Of a DNA stretch of 64,000 bases, positions 8,088-16,836 are shown in pieces. The notes below the pieces were generated by a model. It was not told the DNA's origin. It did not search any database and saw only the letters and a list, made by a program, of their open reading frames with translations. Numbering within the stretch: the stretch's first letter is position 1; every line of letters starts with the position of its first letter. The position numbers and the translations under genes are program-made. Source of the stretch: Agromyces archimandritae (GTDB lineage: Bacteria; Actinomycetota; Actinomycetes; Actinomycetales; Microbacteriaceae); NCBI RefSeq assembly GCF_018024495.1, contig NZ_CP071696.1:744001-808000 (forward strand), given 5' to 3'.

Positions 8088-9398
8088 TCAGCCCACGATA
8101 GCGGTCAGGCGGGCCACGGCTTCAAGATGGTGCGTGTCGGGGAAGAGATCGTAGGCGTCGACGGCCTCGAGTCCGTAGCCGTGCTCGCGGAACAGCCCGA
8201 CGTCGCGGGCGAGGGCGACGGGGTCGCAGGCGACGTAGACGATCTGGGCCGGCCCGAGCGCGGCGAGACGGTCGACGACGGCGCGGCCGGCGCCTGAGCG
8301 CGGCGGGTCGAGTACGACCGATGCACCGGCCAGGGTGCGCCCGCCCCGGTCGAGGCGGTCGAGGTACCGGTCGACGCGGGCGGCGACGGCTTGGGCGCTC
8401 GGCCGGTCGGCGAGGTTGCCGGCGGCATGCTCGCTCGCTCGCCGGTCGGCTTCGACGGTCGTGATGCGCGCGTCGCCGCCGAAGCGGTCGCCGACGGCTG
8501 CTGCGAGCAGGCCCACCCCGCCGTAGAGGTCGAGGTTGTCGGCGTCGGGGTCGAAGCGGGCCGGATCGAGGTGTTCGCGCACGGCGCGGGAGAGGGTCGT
8601 CGCGGCACCGCGGTGCACCTGCCAGAAGCCGTCGCGGTCGAGGCGGAAGAGGCGGTCGCCGACGCGTTCGACGATGTGCGGGCGTGCCGCATCGCGAGTG
8701 GATGCCGCGCGTCGCCCCCGCCTCGCGGCCCCGCCGCGGCGCTCGCCGGCGGGCCGCACCACGAGCTCCGCCTCTCCGGCGGACGGCGCGATGAGGTCGA
8801 TCTCGGCGGCCCCCTCGAAGCGACGGTCGAGCGCGGCGATCTCCTGCAGTTCGAGCACGGCGAGCGGCACGGAGGCGACCGGCACCACGTCGTGCGAGCG
8901 GGCGGCGTAGGGCCCGACGCGCCCCTCGGCGTCGACGTGCAGGCGGACGCGGGTGCGCCAGCCCTCGGCGGGTTCGTCGGGGTCGGCGGGGGCCCCGGCA
9001 TCCGCCGCCGAGGCCGACACCGCCCCGACGGGCACGTCGAGCTCGAGGCCGGCGAAGCGCTGCATGGCCTCGGCGAGCACCTGAGCCTTGAGGGCGCGCT
9101 GGCGGGCGGGGCGGATGTGGCCGAACTCGGCGCCGCCGGCGCGCACGGCCGGGTCGCGTTCGAGCCCCGCCTCGGGCCAGGGGTGGCGGCGCCGGTCGGG
9201 GGATGCGTCGAGGACGTCGACGGTGTCGGCGCGCCAGAAGCGGTCGTGCCGGTCGTCGCGCACGCGGGCGCGGACCCGTTCGCCCGGGATCGCATCGGCG
9301 ACGAACACGACGCGGCCCTCGTGCCGGGCGACGGCGACGCCGCCGTGGGCGATACCCGTGACCTCGAGATCGAGCAGCGGTTCATCGGAAGAGGCCAT
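8088..9398 (-). CDS. TrmA/RlmD-family RNA (uracil-C5) methyltransferase
   Basis: A 436-residue enzyme likely to methylate uracil-C5 in tRNA or rRNA using S-adenosylmethionine. The N-terminal TRAM RNA-binding domain covers about 8-60 (VTGIAHGGVAVARHEGRVVFV). The methyltransferase core has DLYGGVGLLAAAVG, VVLDPPRSG and the catalytic-Cys motif YVACDP. The four Cys that hold a 4Fe-4S cluster in RlmD-type enzymes are absent (the segment reads HPWPEAGLERDPAVRAGGAE). It is transcribed away from maf across a 38-bp gap. Substrate nucleotide is uncertain. Confidence 0.85.
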   Translation of the reverse strand: MASSDEPLLDLEVTGIAHGGVAVARHEGRVVFVADAIPGERVRARVRDDRHDRFWRADTVDVLDASPDRRRHPWPEAGLERDPAVRAGGAEFGHIRPARQRALKAQVLAEAMQRFAGLELDVPVGAVSASAADAGAPADPDEPAEGWRTRVRLHVDAEGRVGPYAARSHDVVPVASVPLAVLELQEIAALDRRFEGAAEIDLIAPSAGEAELVVRPAGERRGGAARRGRRAASTRDAARPHIVERVGDRLFRLDRDGFWQVHRGAATTLSRAVREHLDPARFDPDADNLDLYGGVGLLAAAVGDRFGGDARITTVEADRRASEHAAGNLADRPSAQAVAARVDRYLDRLDRGGRTLAGASVVLDPPRSGAGRAVVDRLAALGPAQIVYVACDPVALARDVGLFREHGYGLEAVDAYDLFPDTHHLEAVARLTAIVG

Positions 9399-9424
9399 CC
9401 ATCCAGCATCCCACGCGTCGCTGG

Positions 9425-9430
9425 CAGAAT
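9425..9430 (+). promoter_or_regulatory. -10 element of maf, leaderless
   Basis: CAGAAT ends 6 nt before ATG 9437, so transcription would start at or next to the start codon. There is no purine-rich ribosome site in the 38-bp gap, which supports leaderless translation. Confidence 0.45.
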
Positions 9431-9436
9431 CGGGGC

Positions 9437-10108
9437 ATGCGCCTCTCTCTCGCGTCGACTTCCCCCGCCCGTCTCGCGCTGCTGCGCGCCGCCGGCATCG
9501 AACCGGTCTGCATCGCCCCCGGCGTCGACGAACCGGCCGCCGTCGCGGCCGCCGAAGCCGAGCACGGCCCGCTCACGACCGAGCAGACCGTCCAGCTGCT
9601 CGCGCGTGCGAAGGCCGAGGCGGTCGCCGCCGGGCTCGCGGCGGGGCTGCACGACGGCCGGGCCGACGAGGAGGCCGTCGACGGATTCGTCCTCGGCGGC
9701 GACTCGGCATTCCTCATCGACGGCATCACGCACGGCAAGCCGCACACGCCGGAGCGCGCCCGTGAGCGCTGGCTCGCGCAGCGCGGCCGCACCGGCCGGC
9801 TGTGGAGCGGCCACTGGCTGATCGATCACCGCGGCGGCGCCCCGCGCGCCGCCGTCGGCCGGGCGGCCTACGCCGACGTCACGTTCGCCGACGTCACCGA
9901 GGCGGAGATCGACGCGTACATCGCCACAGGCGAGCCGCTCGAGGTCGCCGGAGCGTTCACCGTCGACAGCCTCGGCGGCCCCTTCATCACGCGGGTCGAG
10001 GGCGACCCGTCGACCGTGGTGGGGCTGTCGCTGTCGACGCTGCGCGAGCTGGTGCGCGAGCTCGGCGGGGAGTGGACCGAGCTCTGGAACCGGCCCTCGC
10101 GCGCCTGA
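9437..10108 (+). CDS. maf: Maf-family nucleoside triphosphate pyrophosphatase
   Basis: A 223-residue house-cleaning enzyme that hydrolyses non-canonical or modified nucleoside triphosphates to monophosphates. It opens with the family motif LASTSPARLALLRAAGI and has LARAKAEAVA, the metal-site GGDSAF (where most members have GADTVV-like text) and the late GGPFITRVEGDPSTVVGLSL. Length is normal to slightly long. It stands just upstream of accA3, an arrangement common in actinomycetes (accD-accE-maf-accA3). Here the first two are separated from it by about 8.4 kb of other genes. Confidence 0.9.
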   Translation: MRLSLASTSPARLALLRAAGIEPVCIAPGVDEPAAVAAAEAEHGPLTTEQTVQLLARAKAEAVAAGLAAGLHDGRADEEAVDGFVLGGDSAFLIDGITHGKPHTPERARERWLAQRGRTGRLWSGHWLIDHRGGAPRAAVGRAAYADVTFADVTEAEIDAYIATGEPLEVAGAFTVDSLGGPFITRVEGDPSTVVGLSLSTLRELVRELGGEWTELWNRPSRA

Positions 10109-10205
10109 GCGACGCGCCCGGGCATCCCGCACCCCTTGTCGGCGCCCGCAAGGCTTTCGCGAGCTTTTTGTGGAAGCCGCCCAAAGACGATCCGCACCCC
10201 GTCAA

Positions 10206-10211
10206 TAGGCT
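10206..10211 (+). promoter_or_regulatory. -10 element of accA3, leaderless or near-leaderless
   Basis: TAGGCT at 10206-10211 ends 8 nt before ATG 10220. No ribosome site is visible, and translation upstream of this ATG in the same frame lacks family similarity, so the position helps fix the start. Confidence 0.45.
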
Positions 10212-10219
10212 TGAGCATT

Positions 10220-11989
10220 ATGCCGCGTATCGAAAAGGTGCTCATCGCCAATCGTGGTGAGATCGCCGTCCGCATCATCCGTGCCGCTCGCGACGCCGGG
10301 ATCCCCTCCGTCGCCGTCTACGCCGACCAGGATCGCGACGCCCGGCACGTCGTCCTCGCCGACGAGGCGTACGCCCTCGACGGCACCACGAGCGCCGACA
10401 CCTATCTCGTCATCGACAAGCTCCTCTCGGTCGCCCGCCGTGCCGGTGCGAACGCGGTGCACCCCGGCTACGGCTTCCTCGCCGAGAACTCCGGCTTCGC
10501 CCGCGCCGTCATCGAGGCCGGCCTGATCTGGATCGGCCCGTCCCCCGACGCCATCGACCGCCTCGGCGACAAGGTCTCGGCCCGGCACGTCGCCGAGCAG
10601 GTCGGCGCGCCGCTCGCGCCAGGCACGCTGAACCCCGTGGCGGATGCCGCCGAGGTGCTCGAATTCGTCGACGCCCACGGCCTGCCCGTAGCGATCAAGG
10701 CCGCGTTCGGCGGCGGCGGCCGCGGCCTGAAGGTCGCCCGCACCCGCGAGGAGGTGCCCGAGCTCTTCGAGTCGGCCACCCGCGAGGCCCTGGCCGCCTT
10801 CGGCCGCGGCGAATGCTTCGTCGAGAAGTACCTCGACAAGCCCCGGCACGTCGAGACCCAGTGCCTGGCGGATGCCGCAGGCAACGTCGTCGTCGTCTCG
10901 ACGCGCGACTGCTCGCTGCAGCGGCGCCACCAGAAGCTCGTCGAAGAGGCGCCGGCGCCCTTCCTGACGCCCGCCCAGCACGAGGCGCTCGTGACCTCCT
11001 CGAAGGCGATCCTGCGCGAGGTCGGCTACCTCGGCGCCGGCACCTGCGAGTTCCTCATCGGGCAGGACGGCACGGTCTCCTTCCTCGAGGTCAACACCCG
11101 CCTGCAGGTCGAGCACCCCGTCTCCGAAGAGGTCACCGGGCTCGACCTCGTCCGCGAGCAGTTCCGCATCGCCGAGGGCGGGCTCCTCGACTACGACGAC
11201 CCCGCCCCGGCCGGGCACTCGATCGAGTTCCGTATCAACGGCGAGGACCCGGGGCGCGGCTTCCTGCCCGCACCCGGGCCGATCCACGCGATCCGCTTCC
11301 CGGGCGGCCCCGGCGTCCGCATCGACTCGGGCGTCACCACGGGCGACGAGATCTCGGGCGCCTTCGACTCGCTGCTCGCCAAGCTCGTCGTCACCGGCGC
11401 CACCCGCGAAGAGGCCATCGCCCGCGCCCGCCGCGCCCTCGACGAGTTCGAGGTCATCGGCCTGCCGACGGTGCTGCCCTTCCACCGCGACATCGTCCGC
11501 AATCCGGCGTTCGCCCCCGAGGGCGGCGAGCCCTTCGGCGTCTACACGCGCTGGATCGAGACCGAGTACGACAACCGCCTCGAACCCTGGAGCGGCGAGG
11601 AGACCGAGCCGCGCGGCCCGGAGTCCCGCGAGCAGGTCGTCATCGAGGTCGATGGTCGGCGCGTGCGCGTCAGCCTGCCGAAACGCCTCATGACGGGCGG
11701 CGCTGCCGAGGCGACCGCCGGGCAGCCCCCACGCCGTCGGGTCGGCGGCGGCAGCGTCGAGACGTCGACGGGGGATGCCGTGAAGGCGCCCATGCAGGCC
11801 ACCGTCGTCAAGGTCGCCGTCGCCGAGGGCGACCGCGTCGTCAAGGGCGACCTCGTGCTCGTGCTCGAGGCCATGAAGATGGAGCAGCCCATCGTCGCCC
11901 ACAAGGACGGCGTCATCGGCGCCGTCAACGCGGCCACGGGCACCACGGTCTCCAGCGGCCACCTGCTGCTCTCGATCGCCGACGCCTGA
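10220..11989 (+). CDS. accA3: Acyl-CoA carboxylase alpha subunit (biotin carboxylase + biotin carrier)
   Basis: A 589-residue protein that carboxylates its own biotin with ATP and bicarbonate and hands CO2 to AccD. The N-terminal biotin carboxylase domain starts [20 protein letters not shown] and has the Gly-rich ATP loop [13 protein letters not shown] and the catalytic [14 protein letters not shown]. After a linker at about 500-515, a biotin carrier domain ends the protein, with the biotinylation Lys at about 553 in EAMKMEQ. ATG 10220 is chosen because the conserved family start follows at once. It would partner the AccD/AccE pair at the left edge. Confidence 0.95.
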   Translation: MPRIEKVLIANRGEIAVRIIRAARDAGIPSVAVYADQDRDARHVVLADEAYALDGTTSADTYLVIDKLLSVARRAGANAVHPGYGFLAENSGFARAVIEAGLIWIGPSPDAIDRLGDKVSARHVAEQVGAPLAPGTLNPVADAAEVLEFVDAHGLPVAIKAAFGGGGRGLKVARTREEVPELFESATREALAAFGRGECFVEKYLDKPRHVETQCLADAAGNVVVVSTRDCSLQRRHQKLVEEAPAPFLTPAQHEALVTSSKAILREVGYLGAGTCEFLIGQDGTVSFLEVNTRLQVEHPVSEEVTGLDLVREQFRIAEGGLLDYDDPAPAGHSIEFRINGEDPGRGFLPAPGPIHAIRFPGGPGVRIDSGVTTGDEISGAFDSLLAKLVVTGATREEAIARARRALDEFEVIGLPTVLPFHRDIVRNPAFAPEGGEPFGVYTRWIETEYDNRLEPWSGEETEPRGPESREQVVIEVDGRRVRVSLPKRLMTGGAAEATAGQPPRRRVGGGSVETSTGDAVKAPMQATVVKVAVAEGDRVVKGDLVLVLEAMKMEQPIVAHKDGVIGAVNAATGTTVSSGHLLLSIADA

Positions 11990-12011
11990 GGCGCCGCGCG
12001 ACGGCTCCGCG

Positions 12012-12066
12012 CCGGGCCGGTCCGGCCGCCGGGCCGGTCGCGTCAGTGCACGCGGGTCAGTGCACG
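12012..12066. repeat. Short direct repeats in the convergent accA3/lpdA gap
   Basis: GCCGGGCCGGTC occurs at about 12011 and 12028, and GTCAGTGCACG at about 12042 and 12056; the second pair runs into the lpdA stop. The GC-rich copies can fold on themselves and could help end transcription of both convergent genes, but there is no T-run. Confidence 0.3.
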
Positions 12067-13487
12067 ATGTGCATCGCGCGAGCGGCATCCGTCAGCGAAC
12101 CCGTCAGCGACGGGTACACCGGGAACGCCTCGGCGAACTCGTCCACCGTCAGGCGGTTCTCGACGGCCAGCGCGACCGGGAAGATGAGCTCGGAGGCCTT
12201 CGGGGCGACGATGACTCCGCCGATGACCGTGCCGGAGCCGGTGCGCGCGAACAGCTTCACGAAGCCGTCGCGGATGCCCATCATCTTCGCCCGCGGGTTC
12301 GACGAGAGCGGCAGCTTGTAGATCTGCCCCTCGATGACCCCCTCCTCGAGCTCGCGCTGCGTGACGCCGATCGTCGCGATCTCGGGCTGGGTGAAGATGT
12401 TCGAGGTGACGTTGCGCGGCGACGGCGGGTTCACGACGTCGCCCATCGCGTGCAGCACCGCCGTGCGGCCCTGCATCGAGGCGACCGAGGCCAGCGGCAT
12501 GAAGGTCGTGCAGTCGCCGGCTCCGTAGATGTTCGGCATGGAGGTGCGTGCGACGCGGTTGACGCGGATGTGCCCCGACTCGGCGAGCTGGATGCCGGCC
12601 TCCTCGAGCCCGATCCCGTCGGTGTTCGGCACGGAACCGACCGCCATCAGGCAGTGGCTGCCGCGCACCTCGCGACCGTCGGTGAGGGTCGCGACGACCT
12701 CGTCGCCGTCGCGCACGACCGAGTCGGCGCGCGATTTCGAGAGCACCTTCAGCCCGTTGCGCTTGAAGACCTTCTCGAGCACCGCGGCCGCGTCGGCGTC
12801 TTCGCCCGGCAGCACCTGGTTGCGACTGGAGATGAGGGTGACCTGCGCGCCGAGGGCGCGATAGGCGCTGGCGAACTCGGCACCGGTGACGCCGGAGCCG
12901 ACGACGATGAGGTGCGGCGGCACTTCGCGGAGGGCGTAGAGCTGCGTCCAGGTGAGGATCCGCTCCCCGTCCGGCACGGCGGTGGGCAGCACGCGCGGCG
13001 TCGACCCCACCGAGACGACGATGGTGTCGGCTTCGATGCGGTCGAAGTCGGTGCCGCCGCGGGCGGTGGACGCGATGATCGCGTTCGGCCCGTCGAGGCG
13101 CCCCTCGCCCTGCACGAGCCGCACGCCGGCTTCGATGAGGTTGCCGCGCATGTCCTCGGACTGCTGCGCGGCCAGGCCGAGCAGGCGCTTGTTGACGGCC
13201 GCGAGATTGATGGCGACGTCGGGGCGGACGGGCTTGTCGCCCGAGCCCTTCGCGTAGAACTGCACGCCGAGGTCGGCGGCCTCCTTGACGGCGTTGGAGG
13301 CCTCGGCCGTCGCGATGAGCGACTTCGAGGGCACGACGTCGGTGAGCACCGCCGCACCGCCGACGCCGGCCCGCTCGACGAGGGTCACCTCGGCACCGAG
13401 CTGCGCGCCGGCGAGTGCCGCCTCGTAGCCGCCGGGACCTCCTCCGAGGACGGCGATCCGCTGCGTGCGCTCGAACTCGTAAGCCAT
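12057..13487 (-). CDS. lpdA: NAD(P)H-quinone reductase LpdA (flavoprotein disulfide reductase family)
   Basis: A 476-residue FAD protein with the dihydrolipoamide dehydrogenase fold. It has the FAD motif AVLGGGPGGYEAALAGA, the NAD(P)H motif VVGSGVTGAEFASAY and the C-terminal FAD motif NIYGAGDCT. The CxxxxC redox pair is missing (GGAAVLTDVVPSKSL), which marks the LpdA quinone-reductase group of actinobacteria rather than true lipoamide dehydrogenase. It probably reduces quinones and helps against oxidative stress. ATG 13487 is preferred to ATG 13496 because CAGAAT ends 7 nt before it and GGAAG also lies upstream. Confidence 0.88.
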   Translation of the reverse strand: MAYEFERTQRIAVLGGGPGGYEAALAGAQLGAEVTLVERAGVGGAAVLTDVVPSKSLIATAEASNAVKEAADLGVQFYAKGSGDKPVRPDVAINLAAVNKRLLGLAAQQSEDMRGNLIEAGVRLVQGEGRLDGPNAIIASTARGGTDFDRIEADTIVVSVGSTPRVLPTAVPDGERILTWTQLYALREVPPHLIVVGSGVTGAEFASAYRALGAQVTLISSRNQVLPGEDADAAAVLEKVFKRNGLKVLSKSRADSVVRDGDEVVATLTDGREVRGSHCLMAVGSVPNTDGIGLEEAGIQLAESGHIRVNRVARTSMPNIYGAGDCTTFMPLASVASMQGRTAVLHAMGDVVNPPSPRNVTSNIFTQPEIATIGVTQRELEEGVIEGQIYKLPLSSNPRAKMMGIRDGFVKLFARTGSGTVIGGVIVAPKASELIFPVALAVENRLTVDEFAEAFPVYPSLTGSLTDAARAMHIVH

Positions 13488-13494
13488 GGCTTCC

Positions 13495-13500
13495 ATTCTG
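13495..13500 (-). promoter_or_regulatory. -10 element of lpdA
   Basis: On the minus strand CAGAAT covers 13500-13495, and ATG 13487 follows after 7 nt, suggesting a leaderless message starting at that ATG. Confidence 0.4.
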
Positions 13501-13622
13501 TCGCATTCGCGACGCGTCTCCGGACGCCGGGCGGGCGAGCACGACAGGCCAGCAAGCGGATGCCCGGGCGCGACGCGCGGAAGGTCGCAGCGGATGCCCC
13601 GGTGGCGCCCGCGCCGAGTCAG

Positions 13623-13628
13623 TACAGT
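13623..13628 (+). promoter_or_regulatory. -10 element of the purine nucleoside phosphorylase gene
   Basis: TACAGT at 13623-13628 ends 6 nt before ATG 13635. The ATG at 13630 is out of frame, so the leaderless start at 13635 is the best choice. Confidence 0.45.
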
Positions 13629-13634
13629 GATGGG

Positions 13635-14462
13635 ATGCATGACGCGAACCCCCTCGACGACCCGGCCGCGGACCCGTTCGAGATCGCCCGTCGCGCAGCG
13701 GCGCGCATCGCCGAGCTGACCGGCGCCGAACACCACGACGTGGCCCTCACCCTCGGCAGCGGCTGGGGCCGCACGGCCGAGTTCCTCGGCGAGACGACGC
13801 ACGAGATCGCCGCGACCGAGGTGCCGGGCTTCACGGCATCCGCCGTCGTCGGGCACGCCGGCACCCTCCGCTCGGTGCTGCTGCCGGACGGCCGCCGCGC
13901 ACTCGTCATCGGCGCACGCACGCACTACTACGAGGGCTACGGCGTGCGACGCGTCGCGCATTCGGTGCGCACGGCCGCCGCGGCCGGCGCGACGACGATG
14001 ATCCTCACGAACGGCGCCGGCGGCATCCGCGAGCACTGGGCGGCGGGCACGCCGGTCCTCATCTCCGACCACATCAACCTCACCGCCGACTCGCCGCTCG
14101 AAGGGGCGACGTTCGTCGACCTGACCGATCTGTACTCGGCGAGGCTCCGTGCCGTCGCCCGCGAGGTGGATCCCGGGCTCGAGGAGGGCGTGTACGTGCA
14201 GTTCCGCGGCCCGCACTACGAGACCCCCGCCGAGGTCCGCATGGCCCGCACGATCGGCGGCGACATCGTCGGCATGTCGACCGCGCTCGAGGCGATCGCG
14301 GCCCGCGAGGCGGGCATGGAGGTGCTCGGCCTCTCGCTCATCACGAACCTCGCCGCCGGCATCCAGGCGACCCCGCTCAGCCATGAGGAGGTGCTGGAGG
14401 CGGGCCGTGCGGCCGAGCCCGTCATCGGGGCGATGCTCGCGCGCATCATCGCGGCGATCTGA
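13635..14462 (+). CDS. Purine nucleoside phosphorylase
   Basis: A 275-residue trimeric-type PNP, which splits purine (deoxy)nucleosides with phosphate into base and (deoxy)ribose-1-phosphate. It shows the phosphate loop LTLGSGWGRTAEF, the VIGARTHYYEGYG stretch, TNGAGGI, VQFRGPHYETPAEVRM and the purine-site GMSTALEAIAAREAGM. Length is normal. The sugar-mutase gene follows 64 bp downstream and could carry ribose-1-phosphate on to ribose-5-phosphate. The nucleoside uptake and deaminase operon converges on this pair, so the region is a salvage locus. Confidence 0.92.
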   Translation: MHDANPLDDPAADPFEIARRAAARIAELTGAEHHDVALTLGSGWGRTAEFLGETTHEIAATEVPGFTASAVVGHAGTLRSVLLPDGRRALVIGARTHYYEGYGVRRVAHSVRTAAAAGATTMILTNGAGGIREHWAAGTPVLISDHINLTADSPLEGATFVDLTDLYSARLRAVAREVDPGLEEGVYVQFRGPHYETPAEVRMARTIGGDIVGMSTALEAIAAREAGMEVLGLSLITNLAAGIQATPLSHEEVLEAGRAAEPVIGAMLARIIAAI

Positions 14463-14526
14463 CGGCACCCGCCGCAGTGATGCGGCCCGCACCCGGCAGA
14501 CGACGCGAGGCAGGACAGGAGACCAG

Positions 14527-16329
14527 GTGGACAGCGACGACGAACGGCTCATCGCCCGTGCCGAGGCGTGGATCGTGGAAGACCCCGACCCGGAGACGCG
14601 CACCGAGCTCGCCGGCATCGTGGACGCCGCCCGCACCGGCGACGGCCCGGCGCTCGCCGAGCTGCACGACCGCTTCGACCGGCGGCTCGCCTTCGGCACG
14701 GCCGGCCTGCGCGGCCGCATCGCCGCCGGGCCGAACCGGATGAACCGGGTGCTCGTCATGCAGGCCGCGGCCGGCATCGCCGCCTTCCTCGCCGAGCGCG
14801 CGGCCGGCGAGCCCGGGCGGGAGACGCCGAGCGTCGTCATCGGCTGGGACGGCCGCAAGAACTCCGAGGTCTTCGCCCGCGACTCGGCCGAGATCATCGC
14901 CGGCGCCGGCCTTCGGGCGATCCTCATGCCGCGGATGCTGCCGACGCCGGTGCTCGCCTTCGCCGTGCGGCATCTCGATACCGACGCGGGCATCATGGTG
15001 ACCGCCTCGCACAATCCGCCGCACGACAACGGGTACAAGGTGTACCTCGGGGGTGCGGATGCCGGCTCACAGCTCGTCTCGCCGCAGGATGCCGAGATCG
15101 CCGACCTCATCGAGCGTGCGGCGGCATCCGCGCCCGTCTCGGAACTGCCCCGGGGCGCGGCCGAGACGGCCCCCGAATCGCTCGTGCGCGAGTACGTCGC
15201 GCAGACGGCATCCGTCGCGGTCCCGACGCTCCGCGTCGCCGACGCGATCACCGCGCCCGTGCCGGCCCTGCAGCCGCCGGCCGGGGCGATGGGCGAGGCG
15301 GCCGCGTCGCTCGCCCGCATCCCGGCGTGGCCGCCGGCCCAGCCCCTCGTGGCCTACACGGCGATGCACGGGGTCGGCGCCGACACCTTCTTCGCCGTCG
15401 TCGCCGCGGCCGGTTTCATGCCGCCGAAGGTCGTGGCCCGTCAACTCGAGCCGGACCCGGCGTTCCCGACCGTGTCGTTCCCGAATCCGGAGGAGCCGGG
15501 GGCGATGGATCTCGTCTTCGAACGGGCCGGCGAGGTCGGCGCGGACCTCGTGATCGCGCACGACCCGGATGCCGACCGTTTGGCCGTCGGGATCCCCGAT
15601 GCTTCCGCCGAGGCCGGATTCCGGCGGCTCAGCGGCAACGAGGTCGGCCTCCTGCTCGGGTGGCGGGCCGCCCGCATCGCGGCGGCCGAACCGGAGGGCG
15701 CGCGCGGCACGCTCGCCTGCTCGATCGTCTCCTCCCCCGGGCTCGAGACGGTCGCCCGCGCGTACGGGCTCGGGTTCCGGGCGACGCTCACGGGCTTCAA
15801 GTGGATCTCGCGGGCCGAGGACCTCGTCTTCGGCTACGAGGAAGCCCTCGGCTACCTCGTGAACCCCGGCACCGTGCGCGACAAGGACGGCATCTCGGCG
15901 GCGATCGCCGTGCTCGCCCTCGCGTCCGAGCTCGAGGCGGCCGGGGTGACCCTCGCCGACCATCTGGAGGCCTTCGTGGAACGGTTCGGCGCGTTCGCCT
16001 CGCGCCAGTTCTCGCTCCGGGTCGAACGCATCGAGCGGATCGGCGAACTCATGGCGGCCCTGCGCGCCGACCCGCCGGCCGCGATCCGCGGCGCCGAGGT
16101 GTCGCGGGTGACGGATCTGCTCGCCGGCGGCGAGCTGCCGCCGGCGGACGTGCTGCGGTTCGACCTCGACGACGCCTCGCGCATCATGGTGCGGCCGAGC
16201 GGCACCGAGCCGAAGCTGAAGGTCTACATCGACACGACGACGGACGCCGGGTCGGCCCCGGCGAGCCGCGCGGCCGCGGAGGCGCGCGCCGCGGATCTCG
16301 AGACGGCGATGCGGGAGCTGCTGGGCTGA
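14527..16329 (+). CDS. Phosphomannomutase/phosphoglucomutase-family enzyme (possible phosphopentomutase)
   Basis: A 600-residue alpha-D-phosphohexomutase. It has FGTAGLRGRI near the N-terminus, the phosphoserine loop MVTASHNPPHDNGYKVY, metal loop AHDPDADRLAVGI, sugar loop FGYEEALGY and the phosphate-binding RPSGTEPKLKVY. GTG 14527 is the start, with AGGACAGGAG upstream. The family interconverts sugar-1- and 6-phosphates; long members of this type can act on (deoxy)ribose-1-phosphate. Its position behind PNP and the absence of a deoB-type gene here make phosphopentomutase activity plausible, but this is inference. Confidence 0.9.
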   Translation: MDSDDERLIARAEAWIVEDPDPETRTELAGIVDAARTGDGPALAELHDRFDRRLAFGTAGLRGRIAAGPNRMNRVLVMQAAAGIAAFLAERAAGEPGRETPSVVIGWDGRKNSEVFARDSAEIIAGAGLRAILMPRMLPTPVLAFAVRHLDTDAGIMVTASHNPPHDNGYKVYLGGADAGSQLVSPQDAEIADLIERAAASAPVSELPRGAAETAPESLVREYVAQTASVAVPTLRVADAITAPVPALQPPAGAMGEAAASLARIPAWPPAQPLVAYTAMHGVGADTFFAVVAAAGFMPPKVVARQLEPDPAFPTVSFPNPEEPGAMDLVFERAGEVGADLVIAHDPDADRLAVGIPDASAEAGFRRLSGNEVGLLLGWRAARIAAAEPEGARGTLACSIVSSPGLETVARAYGLGFRATLTGFKWISRAEDLVFGYEEALGYLVNPGTVRDKDGISAAIAVLALASELEAAGVTLADHLEAFVERFGAFASRQFSLRVERIERIGELMAALRADPPAAIRGAEVSRVTDLLAGGELPPADVLRFDLDDASRIMVRPSGTEPKLKVYIDTTTDAGSAPASRAAAEARAADLETAMRELLG

Positions 16330-16386
16330 GCGGTGCCGCCGCGCTTGCTGCTCAGCCGCCGACGCGGTCGCGGTGCACGCCGACGC

Positions 16387-16836
16387 TCACGCGGCTTCGA
16401 GTCCGAGGAGCTCGCGGACGGCGTCGGCGCTTGCGGCATCCGCGAGCCGGGAGACGAGCCCCGGGTCGTCGAGCACGTTCGCGAGCTCGGCGACGAGGGC
16501 CACATGCTCCTCGGCGTTCTCGACGGCGACGCCGACGACGACCGAGACGGGGTCGTGGTGCGGATGCCCGAAGGCGACGGGTTCGGCCAGCGTCACGACC
16601 GAGATGCCCTCGTGGCGGACGTCGGAGCCCGGGCGGGCGTGCGCGAGGGCGAGGCCGGGGGCGACGACGACGTAGGCGCCGAACTGTTCGATGACGTCGA
16701 TCATGCGGTCCGCGTATCCGCTCGACACGGCGCCGGCCCGTTGCAGGGCCGAGGCAGCCTGGCGGACGGCGGCGCGCCAGTCGCCGGCCGGGGCGTCGAT
16801 GACGACCGCGGCATCGGGCAGCGGGGGAAGGGTCAT
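16387..16836 (-). CDS. PTS EIIA protein (fructose/mannitol type), stand-alone
   Basis: A 149-residue EIIA domain. The family's phosphorylated His is in LALAHARPGSDV; MIDVIEQFGAYVVVAPG and the HHDPVSVVVGVAVENAEEHVALVAEL region are also typical. EIIA normally takes phosphate from HPr and passes it to EIIB. No EIIB, EIIC, HPr or EI gene lies in the window, and this gene overlaps adenosine deaminase by 4 bp at the end of the nucleoside operon. A regulatory role linking PTS status to nucleoside use is therefore possible. Confidence 0.85.
   Translation of the reverse strand: MTLPPLPDAAVVIDAPAGDWRAAVRQAASALQRAGAVSSGYADRMIDVIEQFGAYVVVAPGLALAHARPGSDVRHEGISVVTLAEPVAFGHPHHDPVSVVVGVAVENAEEHVALVAELANVLDDPGLVSRLADAASADAVRELLGLEAA

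Noticed and set aside
13488..13496. Upstream ATG 13496 as the lpdA start
   Set aside because: ATG 13487 has both a properly placed -10 element and GGAAG upstream; the three additional residues are not typical of the family.
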